NCBI RefSeq assembly: GCF_000332975.1 | Contig: NZ_BANR01000025.1 | Location: forward strand, 1-64,000 | Direction: 5' to 3' | DNA from: Gordonia aichiensis NBRC 108223 | GTDB taxonomy: Bacteria > Actinomycetota > Actinomycetes > Mycobacteriales > Mycobacteriaceae | DNA length: 64,000 bases | Shown: in pieces, positions 26,536 to 34,916 of the stretch | Layout of the letters: each line of letters opens with the position of its first letter | How positions within the stretch are numbered: position 1 is the first letter of the stretch | Notes under the pieces: model-generated | What the model was told of the DNA's origin: nothing | The model's database searches: none | The model's input: only the letters and a program-made list of their open reading frames with translations | Position numbers and translations under genes: made by a program

Positions 26536-29094
26536 ATGGCCTCCTCCTCGGTGATGCGGAAGGTGTCGCTGCGCAATCTCCGTGCGCACAAGTTGCGGCT
26601 CGCACTGACGGTCTTCTCGATCGTGTTGGGTACGGCGTTCGTCGCGGGATCGATCGTGTTCACGTCGACCATCTCGCAGGCGTTCAACTCCATCTTCGAC
26701 AACGCGGCGCCCGGCGTGTCAGTCGAAGTGACGCCGGAGGATTCGAACTCTGCGGGAGTGCCGAATTCTGTTGTCGACAAGTTGAATTCACAAAAGAAGG
26801 AACTCGGCGTCGACAAGCTTTCGACGAACTACACGGGTCTGGTGACCATCGCCGATTCACGCGGCAAGGCGGTGCAGACCGGCGGAGCGCCCAGTCTGGG
26901 ATCTGCCTACGTGCCGCCGAACGAGTCGCTTGCCCCCGACGACGGGAAACTGCTGCCAGGCGGACGGGCGCCGACCGGTTACCAAGAGGTGGTACTGAAC
27001 GAGTCGGCGGCCGAGAAGGCAGGCCTGAAGGTGGGTTCGACCACGAAAGTGGTTGTCGGACAAGGTTCGAGCCAACCAATGGATGTGACGGTCGTCGGCA
27101 TCAGTCAGCTCGAGGGCGACACAGGCGGCTATGTGAACGTCCAGTTCGAGCGCGAGGCGGCGAGCAATCTGTTCTCCGACGGCGAGCACGTCGCAACGGT
27201 CGACATGTCGGCCGTCGAGGGTGTCAGCGACACGCAGTTGCGTGATCGCGTGCAGAAGCTCGTCGGTTCGGATGCGTTGAAGATCCGTACGGGAGACCAG
27301 GTTCGCCAGGATGAGAAGGACCGGGTCAACCAGTTCCTCACGATCTTCACGGGCATCCTGCTGGCGTTCGCCGCCATCGGCCTGGTGGTGGGCACGTTCA
27401 TCATCTACAACACGTTCTCGATGATTGTGGCGCAACGCAATCGCGAGCTCGCGCTGCTCCGGGCGGTGGGCGCTACCGAACGACAGGTGTCGCGGTCGGT
27501 GTTGTTCGAGGCGCTCGTCGTCGGCGTGATCGGCGGTCTCGTGGGCCTCGGCGTCGGTATCGGACTCGCTGCTGCACTCAAAGCCATCACGTCGTCGACC
27601 TCGGGATTGCCCGAAGCATCGCTCAACGTGAGTGTGTGGGCGGTGCTCGCGGCACTGTTCGTCGGCGTCGTGGTGACCATGGTCAGCGCCTGGGTCCCCG
27701 CGGTCCGCGCGGCTCGTGTGCCGCCTGTCGAGGCGATGCGCGCCAGCGACGCCGAGCGCGCGTCGTCGTTGCGCACACGCACCATCATCGGCGCGGTCTT
27801 CGCGGTGATCGCCGTTGTCGTGATCCTCTGGGGTGCGATGGGTGAGGGCATGCTGCGTGCGGTCATCGTCGGACTCGGGGCGGGAGCCGCGATCATCGCG
27901 GCGGTGCTCGCGGGTCCCGCATTGCTGCGGCCGGTGGTTGCGGTCCTCGGCCGCGTGCTCGGTGCGCCCTTCGGCGCCATCGGGTATTTGGCCAGGACGA
28001 ACGCGATGCGCAATCCACGACGCAGTTCCGCTACGGCCTTCGCGCTGACTCTCGGCTTGATCCTCGTAGCCGTGATCGGCACTCTGGGAACGTCATTCAA
28101 GGGCACGGTCGACACGGCAGTCGATACGGGAATCACCGCCGACTACATCGTGACCGGAACCAACAATCTGCCGATCTCGCCAGCTGTCGGCGATGCGGTG
28201 AAAGGCGTACGCGGCGTCGAGGATTCGGTCAGCCTGGGTGTGGTTCAGGCGCGGGTGGGCGAGTCCAAGGTCAGTGGCTTCGCCCCGCTGGGCGGTAGGA
28301 TCGACACCGTCGCCAACATCTCGATGCTCGACGGCGCGTCGCCGACACTGCCGGACGACGGCATGTTCGTCAGTCAGCGCACCAGTAACGACAAGGGCTG
28401 GAAGCGTGGTGACACGGTGACGTTCACGTCGTCGCTGGGTCAGCAGATCGCGACACGGGTCGACGGTGTGTACGCCGACAACGAGACGCTGCAGCCGTGG
28501 TTGGTTGGCAGCAAGGTCTATGACTCGCTGATGCCGGAACCCGCCCGGATGAGCTACGGGGTCTTCGTGAAGGCGAAGTCGGGAACCGACTTGTCAACGC
28601 TGCGTACGGATCTGGAAAACGCGACGAACTCGTTCCTGACCGTTCAGGTGCAGGATCGTGATCAGTTCAAGAGCAGCCTCTCGCAACAGATCGACCAGAT
28701 GCTCGGTGTGCTCTACGCGATGCTCGGTCTCGCGTTGCTGATCGCCGTCCTCGGCATCGTCAACACTCTGGCGCTGTCGGTGGTGGAACGACGCCGCGAG
28801 ATCGGCATGCTGCGTGCCGTCGGCATGGTGCGTGGCCAGGTCCGGCGCAGCATCTACCTCGAGTCGGTGTTCATCGCCATCTACGGTGCGCTCGTCGGCG
28901 TGGTGCTCGGTGTACTCGTCGGCTGGGCACTGGTGCGCACCCTGGCGCGGTGGGGTCTTGGTGACCCGGTTCTCCCGTGGACCCTGATCGTCGTGACGAT
29001 CATCGGGGCGGGCGTCGTCGGAGTGCTGGCGGCGCTGTGGCCCGCCAACCGCGCCGCACGCACCCGGCCGCTCGAGGCGATCGCCGAGGCGTGA
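26536..29094 (+). CDS. FtsX-type ABC transporter permease (double MacB-like)
   Basis: 852 aa. An N-terminal helix follows RKVSLRNLRAHKLRLALT. A large extracytoplasmic MacB_PCD-like domain (about 40-260) precedes a bundle of three helices with the FtsX motif RNRELALLRAVGATERQV. The pattern then repeats: another helix after NPRRSSATAFALT, a second extracytoplasmic domain, and a final FtsX domain with VVERRREIGMLRAVGMVRGQVRRS. Ten helices are predicted in all. It partners the ATPase immediately upstream. Substrates of such actinobacterial pairs are unknown, with lipoproteins, antimicrobial peptides or envelope control as candidates. Confidence 0.94.
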   Translation: MASSSVMRKVSLRNLRAHKLRLALTVFSIVLGTAFVAGSIVFTSTISQAFNSIFDNAAPGVSVEVTPEDSNSAGVPNSVVDKLNSQKKELGVDKLSTNYTGLVTIADSRGKAVQTGGAPSLGSAYVPPNESLAPDDGKLLPGGRAPTGYQEVVLNESAAEKAGLKVGSTTKVVVGQGSSQPMDVTVVGISQLEGDTGGYVNVQFEREAASNLFSDGEHVATVDMSAVEGVSDTQLRDRVQKLVGSDALKIRTGDQVRQDEKDRVNQFLTIFTGILLAFAAIGLVVGTFIIYNTFSMIVAQRNRELALLRAVGATERQVSRSVLFEALVVGVIGGLVGLGVGIGLAAALKAITSSTSGLPEASLNVSVWAVLAALFVGVVVTMVSAWVPAVRAARVPPVEAMRASDAERASSLRTRTIIGAVFAVIAVVVILWGAMGEGMLRAVIVGLGAGAAIIAAVLAGPALLRPVVAVLGRVLGAPFGAIGYLARTNAMRNPRRSSATAFALTLGLILVAVIGTLGTSFKGTVDTAVDTGITADYIVTGTNNLPISPAVGDAVKGVRGVEDSVSLGVVQARVGESKVSGFAPLGGRIDTVANISMLDGASPTLPDDGMFVSQRTSNDKGWKRGDTVTFTSSLGQQIATRVDGVYADNETLQPWLVGSKVYDSLMPEPARMSYGVFVKAKSGTDLSTLRTDLENATNSFLTVQVQDRDQFKSSLSQQIDQMLGVLYAMLGLALLIAVLGIVNTLALSVVERRREIGMLRAVGMVRGQVRRSIYLESVFIAIYGALVGVVLGVLVGWALVRTLARWGLGDPVLPWTLIVVTIIGAGVVGVLAALWPANRAARTRPLEAIAEA

Positions 29095-29220
29095 TCAGTG
29101 GGCAGGTAGTTCACGCGGTGTGCCGGGCGCGAGGATGCGACGACGGCTGCGCCGAGTCCGCTGGCAGCCATGTCGCCCGGTGTCGCATGCGACCGGCGGC
29201 CATTTGGCACAATCGGCGCC

Positions 29221-30033
29221 ATGACGCGACCACCCGACGACCCGAACGACCCGCAGGAGCACCCGCACACCCGGGCGTTCGACCCCGGCGAGGATCCGTC
29301 CCAGGGCGGTGACCCGACAGCCCGCACCGAGGCGTACTCCCAGCACGATCCCTATACCGACCGGCCCTATGGCGACCAGCAGTACGGGTACGAGCAACAG
29401 GGTTACGGCACCCAGGGTTACGCGGACCAGGGCTACGGCGAGCAGGGCTACGCGGACCAGGGCTACGGCGAGCAGGGTTACGCGGGCCAGGGGTATGGCG
29501 AGCAGGGGTACGGGGGCCAGCCGCCCACCGGGCAGGAGACCAATTCGTCGGGCGGCGGCAAGCGTACCGCGATCCTCGTCGCGGCGATCATCGCGGTGAT
29601 CGCACTGATAGCAGTGGTCGCGTATGCGATCGTCCGCAACTCCGGTGGTAACGACGGCACAGCGGCGACCACCGCGCCGGCGACCACGACCCTCACCACA
29701 CCGCCGACCAGCCGGCAGACGACCACCCAGGAAACAACCACCGAGGAAACCACTACCACGACGACCAATGCGCCGGCTGCAGGCGCGGTGACCTACCAGA
29801 TCACCGGTAACGGCGACGTCGTGGCGCTGCGGTTCCGCAAGGGCAACGACTTCGAGATCGTCGCCGCAACCGGCACACCCTGGTCACGCCAGGCCACGGT
29901 GTCGGGCGACAACGCAGAGCTCACGGCCGTCGTCGTGCGTGGTCCGGTCACCTGCAACATCCTGCGCGGTGAGGAACTGCTCGCCTCGGCGACCAGCAAC
30001 GGGGGAACTTTGCGCTGCGCTGCCGGTGTGTGA
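29221..30033 (+). CDS. MmpS-like membrane protein with Gly-Tyr-Gln repeat head
   Basis: 270 aa from the ATG at 29221. The cytosolic head (residues 1-100) is polar and ends in four decapeptide repeats of the type [10 protein letters not shown] (about residues 61-100), encoded by 30-bp tandem units. One membrane helix (about 117-141) follows a Lys/Arg stop. A Thr-rich linker ([10 protein letters not shown], then TTTTTT) leads to an 80-residue C-terminal domain: [24 protein letters not shown] and [11 protein letters not shown] match the MmpS beta-sandwich plan, with two Cys that could form a disulfide. MmpS proteins assist MmpL exporters, but no mmpL gene adjoins this one. It follows the ABC pair after 126 bp. 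Confidence 0.75.
   Translation: MTRPPDDPNDPQEHPHTRAFDPGEDPSQGGDPTARTEAYSQHDPYTDRPYGDQQYGYEQQGYGTQGYADQGYGEQGYADQGYGEQGYAGQGYGEQGYGGQPPTGQETNSSGGGKRTAILVAAIIAVIALIAVVAYAIVRNSGGNDGTAATTAPATTTLTTPPTSRQTTTQETTTEETTTTTTNAPAAGAVTYQITGNGDVVALRFRKGNDFEIVAATGTPWSRQATVSGDNAELTAVVVRGPVTCNILRGEELLASATSNGGTLRCAAGV
29401..29520 (+). repeat. four 30-bp tandem repeats within the MmpS-like gene
   Basis: Units 29401-29430, 29431-29460, 29461-29490 and 29491-29520 encode [30 protein letters not shown] and [10 protein letters not shown]. Identity is high between units two and three. The unit is a multiple of three, so gain or loss would keep the frame. Confidence 0.9.
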
Positions 30034-30084
30034 GGGCGGCCAGGACGTGAGGGGTGCAGGGTCGTGAACCCTGCGCCCCGAGCC

Positions 30085-30813
30085 TCAACGGGGTTCGAGC
30101 ACCAGCACCAGGTTGGTCGCGGCCACCTCGCGTAGCAGTGGCACACGGAGCACCCACCACGCCCAGCTCGGCAGGTAGCGCGGGAACGCGGCGACCAGCC
30201 GCGCGCGGTCGCGTCGTGATCTGGCCCAGCGCAGACCGTCGTCGGCGGTCACGGCGAACAACGATGTTCCGTAGAGATTCTTCGGCGGGTGGCCGTGGCG
30301 GCGGGTGTACCAGCGCGCGGCCCTGGCGCCGCCGAAGTAGTGCCGCAGACCCATCTCGTGTCCGCCGAAGGGGCCCCACCACAGCGTGTAGCTGACGATC
30401 ACGACGCCACCCGGTCGCGTCACACGCAACATCTCGTCGGCCATCTCCCACGGACGGGACGTGTGCTCGACGACGTTCGACGACACACAGATGTCGATGG
30501 ACCCATCGGCGAACGGCAACTCCTGGCCCGATGCCCGGACGGATCCCCGGTGTTCCAGGCCTCCCGCGTGCATCTCGGACGGGTCCGGCTCCACCGACAG
30601 ATACGACGCCCCGCGGCGGCGGAACGCGTCGGCGAAGTAGCCGGGCCCGCCGCCGACGTCGAGCACCACCGAACCGTCGAGTTTGCTGAACGCGCCCACG
30701 AGATCGGCGGTGTCGTCGGCGAGCGCGCGGTAGAAGCGGGCGGGATCGGACTGCTCGTAGCGGAAGTCGTTCAGCAGGCCAGCGGCACGTCGCAGCGTGG
30801 CGAGCCGGGACAT
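30085..30813 (-). CDS. class I SAM-dependent methyltransferase (Rv0224c-like)
   Basis: 242 aa from the ATG at 30813. A more distal ATG at 30903 would add 30 low-complexity residues and nearly touch the divergent gene. The N-terminus LATLRRAAGLLNDFRYEQSDP matches Rv0224c from memory. The SAM-binding loop is VLDVGGGPGYF (near residue 53), followed by YLSVEPDPSEM and the Methyltransf_11 segment DICVSSNVVEH. The C-terminal part GPFGGHEMGLRHYFGG and HPPKNLYGTSLFAV is family-specific. It begins the envelope island and is divergent from a GT4 glycosyltransferase. The acceptor is unknown; a cell-wall glycan or lipid is plausible from context. Confidence 0.88.
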   Translation of the reverse strand: MSRLATLRRAAGLLNDFRYEQSDPARFYRALADDTADLVGAFSKLDGSVVLDVGGGPGYFADAFRRRGASYLSVEPDPSEMHAGGLEHRGSVRASGQELPFADGSIDICVSSNVVEHTSRPWEMADEMLRVTRPGGVVIVSYTLWWGPFGGHEMGLRHYFGGARAARWYTRRHGHPPKNLYGTSLFAVTADDGLRWARSRRDRARLVAAFPRYLPSWAWWVLRVPLLREVAATNLVLVLEPR

Positions 30814-30911
30814 GGCGGCGTCGGCACGTGTCGCCGTCGAGGCTGGTCTGTTGATTCTCGGTCGCGGCACGGGAGGAGATGCTACCGGGGAGGTGCGTAG
30901 CATGGGCGTCG

Positions 30912-32054
30912 ATGAACACCCCGCCCGACGTCGTGCTGCTGTGCTGGCGCGATACCCGCCACCCCCAGGGTGGGGGAAGCGAGACCTACCTCGAACGGGT
31001 CGGCGCTGAGTTGTCGCGACGCGGCATGAGAGTCACCTATTTGACCTCGTCGTATCCGGGCGCATTGCGGTCCGAGGAGCGCGACGGCATGCGGTTCCTG
31101 CGCGCTGGGGGACGCCTTACCGTCTACCCGCGCGTTCTGGCACTACTCATCGCCGGTCGGCTGGGGTTCGGTCCGATGGCCGGGATCACCCCGGTCGCGG
31201 TCGTCGACACCCAGAACGGGATACCGTTCTTCGCCACGTTGGTCGCCTCTGCCCCGACCGTCGTCCTCGTCCACCACTGTCATCGCGAGCAGTGGCCGGT
31301 GGCCGGGCGGTTACTCGGCCGACTGGGGTGGTTCCTGGAATCGCGGGTGTCGCCGTGGGTTCATCGACGCAACCGCTATGTCACGGTGTCCGCGCCGTCG
31401 GCACGTGAGCTCGTCGAGCTGGGCGTCGACGCCGAGCGGATCACCGTGGTGCACAACGGCATAGATTCCATACCCGATGCCATCGGGCCTCGACAGCGCG
31501 TCGACCGCGGCGCCGCGCGACTGTGTGTGCTCTCCCGGCTTGTCCCGCACAAGCAGGTCGAGGACGCACTGCACGTGGTGGCCGACCTGCACCGTGCCTG
31601 CGACCGCGAGGTGCGCCTCGACGTCATCGGCGACGGGTGGTGGTCATCTCGATTACGTTCGGCTGCAAGCGAACTCGGAGTCGATCGCATCGTCACCTTC
31701 CACGGGCACGTGCCCGATGAGCGCAAGTACGAACTCCTCGCCGACGCCGACGTGCATCTGATGCCGTCGCGCAAGGAGGGGTGGGGCCTAGCGGTGATCG
31801 AGGCCGCGCAGATGGGTGTGCCGACCATCGGCTACCGTCACGCCACCGGACTGGCCGAATCCATCGAGGACTCCGAGACCGGCATCCTTGTCGATGGGGT
31901 TGACGAAATGGTCTCCGCCACGAGAAAACTGCTCGACGATCCGGCCGAGCGAGCACGTCTCGGCGCGAATGCGCGCGCCCGGGCGCAGCGCTACTCCTGG
32001 GCGGCGACCGCCGACGGCTTCGCCGCGATCTTCGATCAGCCTCTCGCCCGCTGA
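30912..32054 (+). CDS. GT4 family glycosyltransferase (Rv0225-like)
   Basis: 380 aa from the ATG at 30912. GT-B fold: the N-terminal domain starts VVLLCWRDTRHPQGGGSETYLERVG with the Gly-rich loop. The C-terminal domain has VVHNGIDSIP, SRLVPHKQVEDALHVV and the nucleotide-sugar motif SRKEGWGLAVIEAAQMGVPTIG, holding the two family Glu residues. It should be a retaining, cytosolic enzyme using a nucleotide sugar. Its place among methyltransferase, GT-C-like and flippase genes suggests building of an envelope glycolipid or polysaccharide. Donor and acceptor are not evident. Confidence 0.92.
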   Translation: MNTPPDVVLLCWRDTRHPQGGGSETYLERVGAELSRRGMRVTYLTSSYPGALRSEERDGMRFLRAGGRLTVYPRVLALLIAGRLGFGPMAGITPVAVVDTQNGIPFFATLVASAPTVVLVHHCHREQWPVAGRLLGRLGWFLESRVSPWVHRRNRYVTVSAPSARELVELGVDAERITVVHNGIDSIPDAIGPRQRVDRGAARLCVLSRLVPHKQVEDALHVVADLHRACDREVRLDVIGDGWWSSRLRSAASELGVDRIVTFHGHVPDERKYELLADADVHLMPSRKEGWGLAVIEAAQMGVPTIGYRHATGLAESIEDSETGILVDGVDEMVSATRKLLDDPAERARLGANARARAQRYSWAATADGFAAIFDQPLAR

Positions 32055-32086
32055 GCCCTGCTCCGCCGGCCCCGATCGGCGGAACC

Positions 32087-33880
32087 TTATCCCGCCGAGC
32101 CATGCCCCGCCGAGCCTTGCCCCGCTGGGTCCGGCCCTGCCGGCGTCGCTCGACGTCGTCGCGGCCACCACGCGGCCAGGGCGCCGACGAGAATCAGTCC
32201 CGCCCAGACGATGTGCGCAGTCCATGCGATCGCTCGTTCTGTCGTCGAGGCCCGTGCGACACCCGCGGGATTCTCGACTCGGAACAGTGTGAGGTCGCGT
32301 CCGGCGAAGACCATCTCGCCCCTGCTCGACAACTTCTGAGGCACAGCAGGAGTGGTTGCCTCACCCGGATGTGTTGTCTCTCCCGTGTTCTCCACGAGCA
32401 CCCAGCCGATCCCGAGTCGCGCGAGAACCGTCGGATCGCCGCCTGCCGCAAGCGCATCGGTCACCTGGCGCGCGCGCGGAGCAGCGGCGTCGACCTCTTC
32501 TCCATCGACGGTCAACTCGCCCGATTCCACGACGGGTGCGCGCTGCATGCGTGCAGCGGGATCGAGCGACGGCGACTCGGTGAAGGCGTACTGCCGCACG
32601 GTACCCGGCGGCCACAGTGCGACGTCGCCTGCGTCGGACGGAACGAGCCGGGTGACGCGTGCCCAGTCGTCGGGGTACTGCACCGTCGACAACCGTCCGC
32701 CGACTCCCCATGCGAGGTCGGGGAGAGGTGCCACGACGAGCAGAAGCACCGCTGCGAGCGCGAAACCGGAGGGGACGATATCGCGCAACCTCCACACCGC
32801 AGCGGCCGTCGCCACCGCGACGATCGGCATCGCCAGCGCAGTGAACTTCGACGAGTCGCGCAGCAGACCCCCTCCGGGGATCGTGTCGACGACCGCGGCG
32901 AGGGCGGTGCGGCCGGGCCCCGTCGCCGTGACCGCGAGCACGAGCACCACCACGACGCCGAGGATCGCGAGCGCTGCACCAAGCCGATTGCAGGCTAGCC
33001 GGTCACGTCTGCGCCACAGCGTGATCGAGCCGACGCCGACGAGCGCGACCAGAGCGGCGGTCGCGACCGCGGCCCACCAGAAGGTACGGCTCGCGGGTAC
33101 GGCGTCGGCGTTCCAGATTCCTCCGAATCCCAGCACGGTACCGAGCGGCCCGAGAGCGGGCTCGGACCGCAACCCGAAGGCGCGTACGCCCGCGATGCCG
33201 TCGGTACCGGTCGAGGCCGACGTCAGCGCGGCAGCGGCGAGCCACGGCAGCGCCGAGATCACCCACGCCACGAGTACCCCGGTCATCCGCCGCGCGCGAG
33301 CCATTACCGGTCCGCTGACAGCGGACCCGCACACCACGGCGACGGCGACACCGAGAAGTGAACCGCTCGGCGTGAATCCGGCCACCGCGAGCAGCGCTGC
33401 CAGAACGCACCATCGGCGTATCGACGGCAACACACCCCACCGCGCTGCGGCCAGTGCGATCCAACCGAGGGCTCCATACCCGACGAGCAGACCCCAGTGA
33501 CCCTGGAGAAGCCGTTCTGCCACATACGGATTCCAGAGCGAGACGATCGCTGCGGCGACGGCCCCGGTCGTCCCCGCACCGGGAACGAGACGAGCTGCGA
33601 GCCTGCCGTACCCGACACCGCCGAACGTCAGCGCCGCACACAGGATCGCGGTGACGAGAAAGCCTCCGTCGACGACGGAACTGCCCACGGCGACAGCCCA
33701 ATCCTGCGGAACCGCGCGCGGAGGGAGGTTACCGATGCCCAGGGTCGCGTCGGTGACGTATGACCTCGGCGTCGACACAGCGTCCCGGTAGAGCAGGTAT
33801 CCCGGGCGCAGCAGCGGACCGAGGATCAGTGCTGTCGACGCCGCGCTGACGACCCAGAGCGTCGGCGACAACCGTGACAT
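32087..33880 (-). CDS. GT-C-like polytopic membrane protein (Rv0226c-like)
   Basis: 597 aa from the ATG at 33880. About 11-12 membrane helices precede an extracytoplasmic region near residues 415-550, then a final helix (IAWTAHIVWAGLILVGALAAWW) and a Pro/Gly/Ala tail. The early loop after TM1, PGYLLYRDAVSTPRSYVTD, resembles the first periplasmic loop of AftD-type arabinofuranosyltransferases, where an Asp acts in catalysis. The order beside the GT4 gene and, further on, DUF3068 and tmaT follows Rv0225-Rv0228 in M. tuberculosis. A decaprenyl-phosphate sugar transferase role is likely but unproven. Confidence 0.78.
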   Translation of the reverse strand: MSRLSPTLWVVSAASTALILGPLLRPGYLLYRDAVSTPRSYVTDATLGIGNLPPRAVPQDWAVAVGSSVVDGGFLVTAILCAALTFGGVGYGRLAARLVPGAGTTGAVAAAIVSLWNPYVAERLLQGHWGLLVGYGALGWIALAAARWGVLPSIRRWCVLAALLAVAGFTPSGSLLGVAVAVVCGSAVSGPVMARARRMTGVLVAWVISALPWLAAAALTSASTGTDGIAGVRAFGLRSEPALGPLGTVLGFGGIWNADAVPASRTFWWAAVATAALVALVGVGSITLWRRRDRLACNRLGAALAILGVVVVLVLAVTATGPGRTALAAVVDTIPGGGLLRDSSKFTALAMPIVAVATAAAVWRLRDIVPSGFALAAVLLLVVAPLPDLAWGVGGRLSTVQYPDDWARVTRLVPSDAGDVALWPPGTVRQYAFTESPSLDPAARMQRAPVVESGELTVDGEEVDAAAPRARQVTDALAAGGDPTVLARLGIGWVLVENTGETTHPGEATTPAVPQKLSSRGEMVFAGRDLTLFRVENPAGVARASTTERAIAWTAHIVWAGLILVGALAAWWPRRRRATPAGPDPAGQGSAGHGSAG

Positions 33881-33909
33881 GGCGTGCCGTCCGATCCGGT
33901 CGGCCGAAC

Positions 33910-34875
33910 TCAGTAGTGGTAGGTGTCCGACGGCGCCGAGGCGTGGCCGGGGTCGACCTCGTACTCCGTACCGGTCACCCCGTAGGCGCGGGCGAGGTCG
34001 AGGATCTTGGTCGCACGCGCGATGCGCGGCAGGTCCGAGCCGTTGCGGATCTCGCCGCCCTCGGCCTCGAACTCGGCGAAGAACTCCTTCGCCCAGGTGA
34101 TCTCGTCGATCGACGGGGTGAGGCCCTCGTTGACCGGCGCACACTGGTCAGGTGTCAGACAGATCTTGCCGGTCATACCGAATTCGACGCTGACAGCGGT
34201 CGCCTCGCTGAGCTTGAGCGCACTCGATCCGACCGTCGGCCCGTCGATGGCGCTCGGCAGGTGCGCGGCCTTGGCTGCGATGGTGAACCGAGACCGCGCG
34301 TACGCCAGCGTCATCGGGTTGTCGCCGAAGCCGGTGTCGCGGCGGAAGTCGCCGATGCCGAAGGCCAGCCGGAAGGTACCCTTCGCCGCCGCGATCTCAC
34401 TGATGCGTTCGAGTCCGCGTGCCGTCTCCACGAGTGCGACGATCGGTACATCGGGTAGCCGTTTGGCGGTCTCGGTGACGTGATCGACGGACTCGACCAT
34501 CGCCAGCATCACGCCGCCGACGGGGGTCGCCGAGAGCGCCTCGAGGTCGTCGGCCCACCACGGGGTGCCGAAGCCGTTGACCCGCACCCAATCGCCCGCA
34601 CCGCCGGGCGTCTGCGCTGCGTCGTCGATGCCCGGTTCGGTGTCGGGTTCGGAGGTCAGCCAGCGCACAACGTTGTCGCGGGCCGTGAGCTTGTCCTTGG
34701 GCGCCACCGCGTCCTCGATGTCGAGCACCACGATGTCGGCGCGCGACCGCGCTGCCTGCGCAAACCGGTTGGATTGGGCGCCGTTGACCAGCAGCCAACT
34801 GCGCGCGAGAACCGGGTCGATGCGGAAGCCGACGTCGGCGCTCTCGACGTCGGTCTGCGTGTTCTGGTCATACAT
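33910..34875 (-). CDS. HpcH/HpaI aldolase/CitE-like CoA ester lyase
   Basis: 321 aa TIM-barrel of the CitE-like family. Visible motifs: SWLLVNGAQSNRF, DIVVLDIEDAVAPKDK (acidic metal site), WVRVNGFGTPWW, VALVETARGLERI (Glu ligand and Arg), and GMTGKICLTPDQ near the C-terminus, where related malyl/citramalyl-CoA lyases have GKxxIHP. The change from IHP to LTP is worth noting. The gene lies 29 bp upstream of the GT-C-like gene on the same strand and is divergent from the flippase (41-bp gap). Its substrate, and any link with the envelope genes, is unclear. Confidence 0.85.
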   Translation of the reverse strand: MYDQNTQTDVESADVGFRIDPVLARSWLLVNGAQSNRFAQAARSRADIVVLDIEDAVAPKDKLTARDNVVRWLTSEPDTEPGIDDAAQTPGGAGDWVRVNGFGTPWWADDLEALSATPVGGVMLAMVESVDHVTETAKRLPDVPIVALVETARGLERISEIAAAKGTFRLAFGIGDFRRDTGFGDNPMTLAYARSRFTIAAKAAHLPSAIDGPTVGSSALKLSEATAVSVEFGMTGKICLTPDQCAPVNEGLTPSIDEITWAKEFFAEFEAEGGEIRNGSDLPRIARATKILDLARAYGVTGTEYEVDPGHASAPSDTYHY

Positions 34876-34916
34876 CGGTGTCTATCGTTCCACACCGTAG
34901 AGGCACACTTGACCAC

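Noticed and set aside
29401..29520. Possible CRISPR-like array
   Set aside because: Units are directly adjacent with no unique spacers and lie within a coding frame, giving decapeptide repeats.
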